From: Zetaproteobacteria bacterium
GTDB taxonomy: Bacteria; Pseudomonadota; Zetaproteobacteria; Mariprofundales; Mariprofundaceae
Assembly (NCBI GenBank): GCA_021545665.1
Contig: JAJRTX010000212.1
Span: 1 to 21,276 of the forward strand
Direction: 5' to 3'
DNA length: 21,276 nt
This document shows positions 1-8,556 of the stretch, piece by piece. Under the pieces are notes generated by a model. The model was not told the origin of the DNA, did no database searches, and saw only the letters and a program-made list of their open reading frames with translations. The position numbers and the translations under genes are program-made. Each line of letters opens with the position of its first letter. Positions within the stretch are counted from its first letter, which is position 1.

Positions 1-20
1 CTCTCGCTATAATTGTTCAT
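1..20 (-). CDS. Start of an unseen leftward gene (partial)
   Basis: A leftward ATG at 20-18 opens a frame reading MNNYSE before the window ends. An AAAGGAG Shine-Dalgarno-like stretch lies upstream on the minus strand, but its spacing of about 11 bases is longer than ideal. Only six codons are visible, so no function can be given. It would be the next gene after arfB on the same strand, 121 bases downstream. Confidence 0.35.
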
Positions 21-141
21 GGTTCGTCTCGCTCCTTTTAAATAAATTGCCCTCACTGGACATTTTTATTTTGGCACATTGCGATGCCGTTGGGGAGCGG
101 GACGGACCATCCCATTACTAAGAGGCTTCGTTCATGTAGAG

Positions 142-555
142 TTATTCGATGACTTTTTTCCTGAGTGATTTTAATTGGCCGCGTTTTATTTTGCTTTCCA
201 GACGCCGTTTTCTTGAGCCGAGGGTCTGGCGCGTTGGTTTCCGTTTCTTTGGTACAGTGATTGCGGCTCTAATCAGTTCCTGCAATCGGTTGAGGGCATC
301 AGTCCGGTTTTGTTCCTGACTTCGGTATTGCTGGGCTTTGATAATGATGACACCTTCTGAGCTGATGCGCCGGTCTCGTGTGTGTAGCAGTCTCTCTTTA
401 TAAAACCCCGGTAGTGATGATGCCCTGATATCAAAGCGCAGGTGAACTGCGCTGGAGACCTTGTTGACGTTTTGTCCTCCTGCGCCCTGGGCGCGGATGG
501 CATGCATTTCGATCTCAGCATCAGGAATAAAAACTGTCTGTGAAATTTTCAGCAT
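142..555 (-). CDS. arfB: Alternative ribosome-rescue factor ArfB (YaeJ), peptidyl-tRNA hydrolase
   Basis: ArfB frees ribosomes stalled on non-stop mRNAs: its tail enters the empty mRNA channel and a GGQ loop hydrolyses the peptidyl-tRNA in the P site. The 137-residue length fits ArfB and is far shorter than a class I release factor. The catalytic GGQ is in [16 protein letters not shown], about residues 23-38. The C-terminal 35-40 residues (from about PKKRKPTR) are very rich in Lys and Arg, as expected for the ribosome-anchoring tail. The start ATG has only a weak ribosome-binding site, and the gene follows the exonuclease stop by 9 bp, so it is probably co-transcribed with it. The GGQ plus basic tail makes the call safe. 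Confidence 0.93.
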   Translation of the reverse strand: MLKISQTVFIPDAEIEMHAIRAQGAGGQNVNKVSSAVHLRFDIRASSLPGFYKERLLHTRDRRISSEGVIIIKAQQYRSQEQNRTDALNRLQELIRAAITVPKKRKPTRQTLGSRKRRLESKIKRGQLKSLRKKVIE

Positions 556-564
556 TATTCAATC

Positions 565-1482
565 TTAGTCTGCATTAAATTCCCGGATTGAGTACCGGTC
601 TGTTGCAGTCACATCTTTAAAGGTAAACAGTGCCGGTTTTGCCTTATAAACCGTTTTAGTGAGCCATTGCTGTTCAGCTTCAATGTTTGCCTCACAAACA
701 GATATGCTCCACACACCCTTCTTCTGTTTGCCATGATCATTGTAGACAAAATCGGCGAGCCAGCGATACCCCCGTTCTTTTAAAACGTCCTTTTTCTCGA
801 AGGGGGCAGATATTGCAAAGTACCGGCGACTTTTTTCGCGGGCATGGGCCAGCAGTTCGACCATAGCCAACTTGCCGGATTCGGGCAGGGCTCTGGTCAG
901 CAGGTGTAGTGTGGCCTGTGCATCATTAACAGCGCGGTGTCCATCAAAGAAAAAGCCCAGCTTATAGGCAATATAATCAAGTTTGAGACTGGCGATATTC
1001 TCATCCATCCAGTCGATATCATTGAATGTGCAGGCCCAGTTGGCCTTGCTGGCTACCGGCAACCGCCGCTCAAGTATCTGGCGATCAAAAGCTGCATTGT
1101 GGGCAATGATCAGATCAGCTTTTTCCAACCAAACACTGATCTGTTTATCATCCAGATGTTGATCGGCCAGCATGTCATCTGTGATGCCGGTAATCTGTTT
1201 AACAATATCTTCCAGCGGCTGACCGGGGTCTTCAAAACCGTCATAGTTGTGCAGGATACGATAAATAAGTCCTGTGCCCGCATCATATTCAAAGGCAATA
1301 AAGCCCAGTTCGATAATTTTATCCGCACCTGTATTCAGTCCGGTTGTTTCTGTATCTAATACGATGCCAATTCGTGCTGTATGCGGCTCCCCCTGCCAGT
1401 AACGGATGGGAGAATTAAGCCGTTCAATAACTTTATACTGACCTGACTTTTCCAGTTGCTGAATTGCTTCTATATTGTCCAT
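565..1482 (-). CDS. DnaQ-like DEDDh 3'-5' exonuclease with extra C-terminal domain
   Basis: This is a predicted 3'-5' exonuclease of the DNA polymerase III epsilon-like superfamily, 305 residues. The DEDDh residues are visible: LDTETTG (Asp43, Glu45), HNAAFD (Asp133) and GHRAVNDA (His182, Asp187). It is not typical DnaQ, because the exonuclease fold starts after about 38 extra residues and ends near residue 200. The C-terminal stretch from about 220 (SAPFEKKDVLKERGYRW, then KKGVWSISV and EAEQQWL) resembles the small DUF5710-type module, judged by eye only. It probably acts in DNA repair or nucleic-acid turnover; the substrate is unknown. arfB follows 9 bp downstream. Confidence 0.82.
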   Translation of the reverse strand: MDNIEAIQQLEKSGQYKVIERLNSPIRYWQGEPHTARIGIVLDTETTGLNTGADKIIELGFIAFEYDAGTGLIYRILHNYDGFEDPGQPLEDIVKQITGITDDMLADQHLDDKQISVWLEKADLIIAHNAAFDRQILERRLPVASKANWACTFNDIDWMDENIASLKLDYIAYKLGFFFDGHRAVNDAQATLHLLTRALPESGKLAMVELLAHAREKSRRYFAISAPFEKKDVLKERGYRWLADFVYNDHGKQKKGVWSISVCEANIEAEQQWLTKTVYKAKPALFTFKDVTATDRYSIREFNAD

Positions 1483-1522
1483 GTTAAATCAATGCCTTGT
1501 AGCGGTTACATATAATATTAGT

Positions 1523-1640
1523 GAGCCACTTGTAAAAGTTGTGAATGGCAATATGCTTTCCCGCTTCGGTGTATTCTCAGCCTGAAAATCCACTCAAAGT
1601 TGGATTGCATCTTATCCACCCGGACTTTTGCAAGTGGTTC
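1523..1640. repeat. 118 bp element bounded by imperfect 17 bp inverted repeats
   Basis: The left arm (1523-1539, GAGCCACTTGTAAAAGT) and the reverse complement of the right arm (1624-1640, GAACCACTTGCAAAAGT) agree at 15 of 17 positions. The arms enclose 84 bp with no convincing gene. The element fills most of the gap between the exonuclease start and the pilU stop at 1658. I see no clear target-site duplication. It could be a small non-autonomous transposable element, or a long-range hairpin acting at the pilU 3' end. Confidence 0.4.
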
Positions 1641-1657
1641 TGGTATTTTCTAGGATC

Positions 1658-2818
1658 TCATATCGATAGTTTCAATCCACCATTTGGATCATTATCGCTT
1701 CTTTCGCCGCTGAGAAGTTGGTCGATATTACCATCCTTAGAACCTTCCATATCAGCCATTTTCATTTTCAATCGGAGGTTGTTGGCTGAATCTGCATTCC
1801 TTAATGCTTCAACATCGGAAATTTCCCCATCCTGCCACAATTTCAGCAATGCCTGGTCAAATGTAATCATACCATGTTGAGCACCAGCCTCCATAGCTTC
1901 CTTGATGCCGTTCACCTCACCCTTGAGAATAAGATCAGCAATGCGAGGTGTATTAATGAGAATTTCAATGGCTGCAACTCGTTTTCCATCAATAGTTTTG
2001 ATCAGGCGCTGCGATAGAATGGCTTTGAGATTCATGGCCAGATTCATATAAACCTGTTGATGTCGTTCCTCAGGGAAAAAGTTGAGGATTCGTTCCAGCG
2101 TCTGATTTGCATTATTAGAATGCAGAGTTGCCATAGCCAGATGTCCCGTTTCAGCGAATGCTATTGCATGATCCATGGTATCCCGTTCACGTATCTCACC
2201 CAGCAGGATAACATCCGGTGCCTGCCGCAGAGTATTTTTCAAAGCGGCCTGAAAAGAAGCAGTGTCCGAGCCGATTTCACGCTGTGTTACAAAACATTTT
2301 TTATGTGAGTGCATGAATTCAACTGGATCTTCAATGGTGATGATATGTCCAGCCTGATTGCTGTTACGCCAGTCAATCATGGCAGCAAGTGAGGTTGATT
2401 TTCCTGAGCCTGTGGCTCCGACCATCAACACCAGCCCTCGGGTACTCATAGAAATTTCTTTGAAGATTTCAGGTAGATGGAGATCATCAAGACTGGCAAT
2501 TTCAGTTGTAATTTGTCGGATGACCATGCCGACAGTTCCTCGCTGGCGGTAAATATTAACACGAAAACGTCCCATGCCGGGGTAGGCAACAGACAAATTC
2601 ATTTCCATTTCGCTGGCAAAAGTTTTTTGTTGTTGCTCATTCATTAAATTATTTGCCAACTGTTCTACAGTGTCAGGAGCAAGTTTCTGATCGCCGAGTC
2701 GGCGGATCACTCCGTTGATGCGATAACCCGGAGGCGCGCCCGCCATCAGGTAAAGATCAGATGCATCCTGATCCATCATGACCTTAAGAAGCTTTTGAAT
2801 AGAAAGTTCGCCTGCCAT
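1658..2818 (-). CDS. pilU: Type IV pilus motor ATPase PilU
   Basis: PilU is a PilT-like secretion ATPase that powers type IV pilus retraction at the inner-membrane base, usually as a PilT-dependent accessory motor. Counted from the GTG at 2827, motifs appear in the expected order: Walker A GATGSGKS (about 137-144), Asp box TIEDPVEF (about 164-171), Walker B DVILLGEIRE (about 205-214) and His box GHLAMATLHSNNA (about 228-240). The C-terminal extension beyond about residue 350 (386 residues in total from the ATG) fits PilU better than the shorter PilT. The ATG at 2818 is chosen over the GTG at 2827 because AGAGG lies 8 bases upstream of it. No pilT or other pilus gene is in view. Confidence 0.88.
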   Translation of the reverse strand: MAGELSIQKLLKVMMDQDASDLYLMAGAPPGYRINGVIRRLGDQKLAPDTVEQLANNLMNEQQQKTFASEMEMNLSVAYPGMGRFRVNIYRQRGTVGMVIRQITTEIASLDDLHLPEIFKEISMSTRGLVLMVGATGSGKSTSLAAMIDWRNSNQAGHIITIEDPVEFMHSHKKCFVTQREIGSDTASFQAALKNTLRQAPDVILLGEIRERDTMDHAIAFAETGHLAMATLHSNNANQTLERILNFFPEERHQQVYMNLAMNLKAILSQRLIKTIDGKRVAAIEILINTPRIADLILKGEVNGIKEAMEAGAQHGMITFDQALLKLWQDGEISDVEALRNADSANNLRLKMKMADMEGSKDGNIDQLLSGERSDNDPNGGLKLSI

Positions 2819-2852
2819 GAATGTCACCTCTGGTTAGTTAAATTTGTCTGAA

Positions 2853-2881
2853 AATATATGTAAAATACACATCGTTGTCAT
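2853..2881 (-). promoter_or_regulatory. Predicted sigma70 promoter for pilU
   Basis: On the minus strand ATGACA (2881-2876) matches the -35 consensus at 5 of 6 positions, and TATATT (2858-2853) matches the -10 at 5 of 6. The spacer is exactly 17 bp. It lies 35 bases upstream of the pilU ATG in the divergent gap with ppk2. Confidence 0.6.
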
Positions 2882-2992
2882 CCCGAATGAATTTTTTTAC
2901 TGGAGTACAGCAGGCTTACAGTAAACTTTTCACCGCGCGATGTATCATGTATGCTATAGGTTCACGATGGTGTCGTGAATATGGGAGTGGTT

Positions 2993-3781
2993 ATGAGTAA
3001 CGGAAAGAAAATATCCAGCAAGGATTATGAGAAAGCTTTGGCTGAGATTTATGTTGAGTTGGTCAAATTTCAATATTGGGTAAAGGATCAGGGCTTGCGT
3101 GTTATTATCATCTTTGAGGGGCGCGATGCGGCCGGTAAGGGCGGTACGATCAAGCGTCTGGTTGAACCGCTGAATCCACGTGGTTGTAATGTTGTTGCTT
3201 TGCCTGCACCGTCTGATCGAGAGAAAACTCAGTGGTATTTCCAGCGTTATGTTCAGCATTTTCCAGCTGCCGGTGAAATCGTGGTATTTGATCGCAGTTG
3301 GTATAACCGGGGCGGGGTTGAAAAGGTGATGGGTTTTTGCACTGCTAAAGAGTACAAGGAATTTATGCGTTCCTGTCCAGAATTTGAAAGAATGATTGTT
3401 CGTTCCGGAATTATTTTACTGAAATACTGGTTTTCTGTCAGTGATGATGAGCAGGAGCGTCGTTTTCAGAAGCGGGTGACTGATACCACCAAACACTGGA
3501 AATTAAGCCCGATGGATATGGAATCTCGTGATCGCTGGGTAGAATATTCCAAAGCCAAGGATGAAATGTTTTTCTATACTGATATTCAGGAGGCCCCCTG
3601 GTATGTGGTGAATGCTGATGTGAAGAAAAGAGCGCGGCTGAATTGCCTGCGCCATATTCTCGATGCTGTCCCATATGAAAATATTATGCCTGCACCGATG
3701 AAATTATCAGCGAGAAAGGCGCAGAGCGGTTATGAACGGCCAGATATTAAAGAGCAGAACTTTGTGCCTGAGAAGTATTAA
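2993..3781 (+). CDS. ppk2: Polyphosphate kinase 2 (PPK2 family, class I-like)
   Basis: PPK2 enzymes transfer phosphate between polyphosphate and nucleoside diphosphates, usually driving NTP formation from polyP. The 262-residue single-domain protein has Walker A FEGRDAAGKGGTIK (about 41-54), a Walker B-like FDRSWYNRGGVE (about 99-110) and a lid segment DEQERRFQKR (about 151-160). The one-domain length suggests a class I enzyme, but nucleotide preference cannot be read by eye. The ATG at 2993 is chosen because GGGAG sits 5 bases upstream; a GTG at 2975 and an ATG at 2981 are in frame but lack this. The gene is monocistronic and ends 6 bp from the convergent TPR gene. A Pst phosphate importer lies 11 kb away. 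Confidence 0.92.
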   Translation: MSNGKKISSKDYEKALAEIYVELVKFQYWVKDQGLRVIIIFEGRDAAGKGGTIKRLVEPLNPRGCNVVALPAPSDREKTQWYFQRYVQHFPAAGEIVVFDRSWYNRGGVEKVMGFCTAKEYKEFMRSCPEFERMIVRSGIILLKYWFSVSDDEQERRFQKRVTDTTKHWKLSPMDMESRDRWVEYSKAKDEMFFYTDIQEAPWYVVNADVKKRARLNCLRHILDAVPYENIMPAPMKLSARKAQSGYERPDIKEQNFVPEKY

Positions 3782-3787
3782 GCCTGC

Positions 3788-4597
3788 TTATTCTTTCGGC
3801 TGATGTTTGTGCCATGCGTTGAGTGCCTGTTGCATGTACTCAGCGCGTTTGTGCTGTCCCAGACTGTGCAGCGTATCTATGAGATGCTGGCGGGTTACGC
3901 TGTTCGGTTGAATGGCAAGGCTGCGCTGGAACGCTTCTGCTGCACGATGATTTTGGCTGGCTACGTGCAGGATGTCACCATACTTGTGCCAACAGGGAGC
4001 ACAGTTCGGTAGCAGGCGTGTGGCTTTGGCCGCATATTTTAATCCTTTGCCGGGTTTCCCATGTCGGGATTGAAAATCGGCATAGTATAAATAAGCAAAG
4101 CCATTCAGGGGGTCAGCTTTTAATGCTTTCCTGTACAGAGATTCAGTTTTTATCATCTGACCATCCTGTTCCGCCATGGCGGCCAGTAAATACCAGGGTG
4201 TGGCTTCATTTTTTATTTTTCTGGCAGCCTTTTGTAGCCAATGGCGGGCCTGTTCTGTTTTTCCCTGACCCTTCAGAATAGCTGCTATATTGATGAAACT
4301 GGGCAAATGCCATGCATAAGTAAGATTTTCTTTGTACAGTATAAGGGATTGTTGCTGATGATGAATATCTTCTAACAGAACTGCCAGATTGTATCGTGCT
4401 TCAATATTTCCGGGGCGCATGCGCAGCTCTGATTTTAGAGCTCGACGGGCTTCAGTATATTGGCCTGTTTCAATAAAATGCAAGGCGGCCTGGAAGGGTG
4501 ATTTAGCATGGGCATCAGTTGTTTGCAGTCCGGCCAGCAATATGAATACTGTCAGCATAGCGGTGTAACGGATATGGCCAATAACTCTGGTGTCCAT
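3788..4597 (-). CDS. Periplasmic TPR-repeat protein, last gene of the mla operon
   Basis: This 269-residue protein begins with an apparent signal peptide: basic residues, a hydrophobic stretch (about 13-24) and a likely cleavage after AHA (about residue 31). The rest is made of helical tetratricopeptide-like repeats, for example FIETGQYTEARRALKSEL (41-58), a repeat around EARYNLAVLLED (66-77) and LYRKALKADPLNGFAYLYYA (154-173). TPR arrays usually serve as protein-binding scaffolds. The start ATG is 1 bp after the mlaD stop, with the ribosome-binding site (AAGGAAAT) inside the mlaD end, which implies translational coupling. It may be an accessory or assembly partner of the MCE transporter; that role is inferred from position only. 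Confidence 0.8.
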   Translation of the reverse strand: MDTRVIGHIRYTAMLTVFILLAGLQTTDAHAKSPFQAALHFIETGQYTEARRALKSELRMRPGNIEARYNLAVLLEDIHHQQQSLILYKENLTYAWHLPSFINIAAILKGQGKTEQARHWLQKAARKIKNEATPWYLLAAMAEQDGQMIKTESLYRKALKADPLNGFAYLYYADFQSRHGKPGKGLKYAAKATRLLPNCAPCWHKYGDILHVASQNHRAAEAFQRSLAIQPNSVTRQHLIDTLHSLGQHKRAEYMQQALNAWHKHQPKE

Positions 4598-4598
4598 T

Positions 4599-5606
4599 TT
4601 ATTTCCTTGCCGGAGCGATTCCCATGTGGCCGGTTGTCATCAGCATTTCTTCCATCTTTTCCTGTCGGGCATGGCGGCCTGCTTTTACTTCAGGTTTTTC
4701 CTTCATCAGTTTCCACGGATTGCGACGGATGTCGTCGGCGAAGGTTCCCAGATTTTCCGATGCCTTGCGCAGTTCAAATAGAGTTCGATACAGGTTTTCT
4801 CTGTTGTCCACAATGCTGGCATTGAGGTTTTTAGCAGCCACTTTACCCTGAGTAAAGAATTCTTTTGCGGCTCTGGTCGTTTCAGGCAACTCGGATGCAA
4901 ATTCAGCCACATCCTTGCGGTGATCATGAACCAGTTGGCTGATCTCTCTGGAAGCCTGTCGTAATTCTTTAAGTACGGCAGGTAATTCTGCTTCTATAGC
5001 CCGTATAGTTCTTTGCATTGAGGCGGTTGAGTTACGCAGACTTTCTCTGTTCTCCCGAATCATAGCTGTCAGTTCTTCAGCCGCCTGATTACCGTTTGCA
5101 ATGAGTTTCTGCATAGATTCAAAACCATTCTCACCGCCAAGTCCGCTTGATAAGGTATGAGTCAGTGCTTTAATGTCATCGGTAACACCGGAGGCTTTTG
5201 CCAGAAAGGTGTTGAGATCGCCTGTGGGATCTGAAGGGATGATAGCACCATCCTTGAGCCATTCCGTATCACCCGCCCTGGCTTTCAGAGCCAGATTTTT
5301 CTCACCCACAAGGCCACGACCGACAATGGATGCGCGGGTTGAGGCCGGTAGTCGTATATCCGGATTGAGGGCAATCCGGACTAAGGCCCGGTTATTCTTG
5401 AGTAGAATTTCCTGAACGATGCCGACTTTAACGCCTGCCATGCGGACGGGGGATTGCACATCCAGGCCAAGTAAGTCGTCAAATTCAGTTTCAACAATAT
5501 GGGTTTCCTGTTTGAGCCAGATAATATCTCCGATCTTACCGGTGGCAAAACCAAGCAATATCAGGGCAATCAAAACAAAGGCACCAAGTCTGGCCTGAGG
5601 GTTCAT
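4599..5606 (-). CDS. mlaD: MCE-domain protein MlaD, long form
   Basis: MlaD is the MCE substrate-binding subunit of the MlaFED lipid ABC transporter, anchored in the inner membrane with its MCE ring in the periplasm. An N-terminal membrane anchor spans about residues 7-25. A single MCE domain follows (about 36-115), including VRMAGVKVGIVQEILL and ASIVGRGLVGEKNLALK. The remaining roughly 200 residues are polar, heptad-like helix, giving 335 residues against about 183 in E. coli MlaD. Such extensions occur in other MCE proteins and may form a helical barrel. The start overlaps the mlaF stop by 4 bp. Substrate and transport direction cannot be read from the sequence. Confidence 0.88.
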   Translation of the reverse strand: MNPQARLGAFVLIALILLGFATGKIGDIIWLKQETHIVETEFDDLLGLDVQSPVRMAGVKVGIVQEILLKNNRALVRIALNPDIRLPASTRASIVGRGLVGEKNLALKARAGDTEWLKDGAIIPSDPTGDLNTFLAKASGVTDDIKALTHTLSSGLGGENGFESMQKLIANGNQAAEELTAMIRENRESLRNSTASMQRTIRAIEAELPAVLKELRQASREISQLVHDHRKDVAEFASELPETTRAAKEFFTQGKVAAKNLNASIVDNRENLYRTLFELRKASENLGTFADDIRRNPWKLMKEKPEVKAGRHARQEKMEEMLMTTGHMGIAPARK

Positions 5607-6403
5607 CGGTTAATTGCCTCCTCTATCCTCCTGCCCCATGGGCTACAGTTAATCGGCCCCTGGGCGCGTCCTTCTACGAACTGTCGAAGCATAGGATCCT
5701 GATCAGACTCTAACTCATTGGCAGGGATTTGCCTATGAATCAGCCCATGACACAGCAGGGCGATCTGGTCACTGATCATGGCGGCGCTTTTCATGTCGTG
5801 GGTAATGCTCAGAATTGTTGTTCCTGAATCCTTATGCAGGCGGACAATTAGATGGTTAATGACATCCGACATTATCGGGTCAAGGCCAGTTGTCGGCTCA
5901 TCAAGAAAAACGATATCCGGTTTATGGCAGATAGTACGAGCCAATCCGACACGCTTGGCCATGCCACCTGACAATTCAGCAGGCATCAGATCCTCAATAT
6001 GTTGCAGACCGACCCAGTCCAGAACTTCGATGGCGCGTTCACATGCGACAGCCTTATCTACGCCACGTCTTAACAGAGAAAAAGCGACATTCTCCCATAC
6101 TGAGAGCGAATCAAACAGGGCTGCTCGTTGAAACAGCATGCCAACACGCCGCATACGTTTTAGTTGCTCATGCTGTTTCAGTGCCAGCCAGTTTTCACCA
6201 TCAATCAGTACTTCGCCGGAATCCGGCTTGAGCAGACCGAGCACACATTTGATCAAAACACTTTTACCTGTGCCGGACATGCCAATGACAGTCATGGATG
6301 TTCCAGCCATAATATCCAGGTTGACATCTTCAAGGATGACCTTGTCTTCGAAACGCTTGCTTAAGCCCCGAATGCTGATGCGTGGTGTTTGAGAGGACGT
6401 CAT
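5603..6403 (-). CDS. mlaF: ABC transporter ATPase MlaF
   Basis: This is the cytoplasmic ATPase of the MCE lipid transporter, 266 residues. Motifs are complete: Walker A GMSGTGKS (41-48), Q-loop Gln92 in MLFQRAALFD, signature LSGGMAKR (144-151), Walker B IVFLDEP (164-170) and H-loop His202. An upstream in-frame ATG at 6511 would add 36 unrelated residues lying inside mlaE. The ATG at 6403 overlaps the mlaE stop as ATGA and is the natural start. Its own stop overlaps mlaD by 4 bp. The LSGGM signature is typical of the MlaF/MkL group. Confidence 0.93.
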   Translation of the reverse strand: MTSSQTPRISIRGLSKRFEDKVILEDVNLDIMAGTSMTVIGMSGTGKSVLIKCVLGLLKPDSGEVLIDGENWLALKQHEQLKRMRRVGMLFQRAALFDSLSVWENVAFSLLRRGVDKAVACERAIEVLDWVGLQHIEDLMPAELSGGMAKRVGLARTICHKPDIVFLDEPTTGLDPIMSDVINHLIVRLHKDSGTTILSITHDMKSAAMISDQIALLCHGLIHRQIPANELESDQDPMLRQFVEGRAQGPINCSPWGRRIEEAINR

Positions 6404-7170
6404 CCGAACATCCAGGCCGTGAGAAAATAATCCCAGATGAGAATGCTCATGCAGGATATGACTACAGCACGTGTGGTAGCTCTGCCAACGCCAGCTGCCC
6501 CTCCCTGACAATTAAAGCCTTCCGTACATCCGATCACGCCGATCAACAGTCCAAAAACAGCGGCTTTTGCAAGGCCGGAATAGAAATCACTCAATTCCAT
6601 ATATTGGGTTGTGTTTTCGATATAAACGGACGGGTTTTGATCCAGCATATAAACACTGATGGCAAAACCGCCGTAAATACCGATAAAATCGGCGACAACG
6701 ACCAGTAGTGGCATCATTATCGTAACTGCAATCAGGCGCGGCATAATAAGATAACGGATGGGGTCTGTGGATAGCGTCCACAGGGCATCGATTTGTTCGG
6801 TCACGCGCATGGTGCCCAGTTCAGCCGCAAATGATGCGCCCACCCGTCCTGCAACCATCAAACCTACGAGTACCGGGCCAAGTTCACGAACCACGGACAT
6901 TGAAACGACCAGCCCGGTCAGACTTTCAGCGGCAAAGCGGTGAAAAACTATATAAGACTGTAAAGCCAGTACCATGCCGGTAAACAGGGCGGTGAGCATC
7001 ACTACAGGCAGCGATTGAACACCGACTTCCTCGGCCTGCTGTAAAAACATGCGCAGATGCCATGGGCTGGATGTCATTCTTCGGATGGTTTGACTCAGCG
7101 TTATGGCATACAAGCCAGTATGCATAAAAACATTTTCTACAAGTCTACCGATATTCGCAAGCGCGCTCAC
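6400..7170 (-). CDS. mlaE: ABC transporter permease MlaE
   Basis: MlaE is the integral permease of the MlaFED phospholipid transporter in the inner membrane. The 256-residue protein has the family hallmark ELGPVLVGLMVAGRVGASFA followed by ELGTMRVTEQIDAL, which packs against the ATPase, plus several long hydrophobic helices. The start is a GTG whose last two bases lie in the alr stop (GTGA, 4 bp overlap). It lies between alr and mlaF in a coupled operon. No mlaB (STAS regulator) or mlaC (periplasmic carrier) gene follows, unlike the E. coli mlaFEDCB arrangement. Confidence 0.93.
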   Translation of the reverse strand: MSALANIGRLVENVFMHTGLYAITLSQTIRRMTSSPWHLRMFLQQAEEVGVQSLPVVMLTALFTGMVLALQSYIVFHRFAAESLTGLVVSMSVVRELGPVLVGLMVAGRVGASFAAELGTMRVTEQIDALWTLSTDPIRYLIMPRLIAVTIMMPLLVVVADFIGIYGGFAISVYMLDQNPSVYIENTTQYMELSDFYSGLAKAAVFGLLIGVIGCTEGFNCQGGAAGVGRATTRAVVISCMSILIWDYFLTAWMFG

Positions 7171-8246
7171 AAAATGAGCTCCCGTCTCACCCGTTCGCCT
7201 ACACCTGTGAATAGCGTGTAACTGATGGTGTCCAGCTTTGCGGCCACTTCATTGGCTGGTAGTGTGTTACCCCAGAATTCCACAGTATCTCCATTGTTGA
7301 CCTCTGCATCGCTAACTTCAACTATAGTATAGTCCATACAGACACGTCCGGTAACAGGCAGCTTTTGATTGTTGCATATAACAAAGCCACAATTGGACAG
7401 TGCGCGGGGTACGCCATCTGCATATCCCAGGCAAATTACAGCAATACGCATAGCTTTAGAGGCAGTAAAAGATGCACCATATGATATGGTTTCCCCGGCT
7501 GAAATATCCCGTATCTGCATGACCTTTCCAGTTAGTGACATAACTGGTTTTAAGCCCAGTGGCATGCTTGAGACTGGTTCAGAGCCATACAGTGCAATAC
7601 CGGGACGTACGACATCAAGGGTATAATCAGGCAAAGCGATGATGCCACCACTGTTGAGTAGTGATTTGGGAACCCCTGATGCCACATCTTCGCAAATTTG
7701 GGTGAATGCTCTTGCTTGCAATTGATTTTGAGGATGTTCCGGTATGTCAGCACAGGCCAGATGGGACATGATACCGCGTACATGAAAGCCGTTTTTAACA
7801 CATTCTTGCAGCAGGGTTTCCAGATCAACAGCTCCCAGTCTATTCATGCCGCTATTGACCTTGATCCAGACTGCATTCCGGAAGTTTGATTTGTGTAATA
7901 AATCAATTTGAACATGTTCCGTGATGACAGGTGTAAGGTGCATTGAGCATGCAAGAAATGCATCTTCGAGATCAAAAATTCCGGAAAGCAGGACGATTTC
8001 GGCTTTATTCTCATCAGTTTCATTACTTAATAGGTCGCGCAGGAACGCACCTTCTTTCGCATCACTTACGCCAAAATTGTGACAGCCCTCTTCATACAGA
8101 GTGGGTGCGACCAGATTCAGACCATGTCCATAAGCATTGGCTTTAACAATAGCCATAATCTCAGCCCGGCAGGCATGCTGCCTGATTAGATGATAGTTAT
8201 GTCGCAGATGATCAAGATTGATCCAGGCAATGGCAGGACGAGACAT
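7167..8246 (-). CDS. alr: Alanine racemase (PLP-dependent)
   Basis: The enzyme interconverts L- and D-alanine and supplies D-Ala for peptidoglycan. The 359-residue protein has the PLP-lysine motif AIVKANAYGHG (Lys35) near the N-terminus. It also has VVRPGIALYG for phosphate and arginine contacts, and the SYGASF tyrosine motif, followed by ICLGYADGVPR. Length and motif order are normal. GAGGAA sits just before the start ATG. It is the first gene of the operon alr-mlaE-mlaF-mlaD-TPR, so its leader (8247-8556) probably carries the promoter. Confidence 0.95.
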   Translation of the reverse strand: MSRPAIAWINLDHLRHNYHLIRQHACRAEIMAIVKANAYGHGLNLVAPTLYEEGCHNFGVSDAKEGAFLRDLLSNETDENKAEIVLLSGIFDLEDAFLACSMHLTPVITEHVQIDLLHKSNFRNAVWIKVNSGMNRLGAVDLETLLQECVKNGFHVRGIMSHLACADIPEHPQNQLQARAFTQICEDVASGVPKSLLNSGGIIALPDYTLDVVRPGIALYGSEPVSSMPLGLKPVMSLTGKVMQIRDISAGETISYGASFTASKAMRIAVICLGYADGVPRALSNCGFVICNNQKLPVTGRVCMDYTIVEVSDAEVNNGDTVEFWGNTLPANEVAAKLDTISYTLFTGVGERVRRELIL

Positions 8247-8556
8247 TTCCTCAGTCTTGCCGGAATAAAGCTAGTCGTCAAACCCAGATTCCGGCATTGA
8301 ATGTGAATGCAGGGTGTAATTATTTGACTCGGGCCATTCATGGCTCCTGCCCTCGGGCGCCTGGTGCGTCCCAATGGTTATCCTGCCTTTTTTGTAGTTT
8401 GAATGGTGTTTCGAAATGCCATATAAAATAAAGGGTTGCGGTATATACCACATGTCAATATTGAATTCTGGGTCAAAGCCCAAGTTTAGATTCTCCAATT
8501 TCCTGTCTGACCTTTCCGGTAATTGTAGGGATACTCTGAACAGGTCTGGATTATCC
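8247..8556. other. 310 bp gap between hldC and alr, putative alr leader
   Basis: I see no convincing gene here. A minus-strand frame at 8271-8696 runs back into hldC and looks spurious. On the minus strand there is a perfect -35 hexamer TTGACA (8458-8453) but no good -10 at 17 bp. A perfect palindrome GGTATATACC lies at 8440-8449. A GC-rich hairpin GGG-A-CGC/GCG-CCC at 8372-8355 and a small dyad GCCAT/ATGGC at 8333-8344 could fold in the alr transcript. The alr-mla promoter is probably in this stretch. Confidence 0.4.

Noticed and set aside
99..113. Small dyad GGGACGGACCATCCC after arfB
   Set aside because: It has a central mismatch and only a one-base loop, and no T-run follows on either strand, so it does not support a terminator call.
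937..1359. Plus-strand frame of 140 codons antisense to the exonuclease
   Set aside because: It is wholly antisense to a gene with intact catalytic motifs, so it is a shadow frame.
1545..1880. Plus-strand frame of 111 codons over the pilU 3' end
   Set aside because: More than half is antisense to pilU, there is no Shine-Dalgarno sequence, and no family is recognisable.
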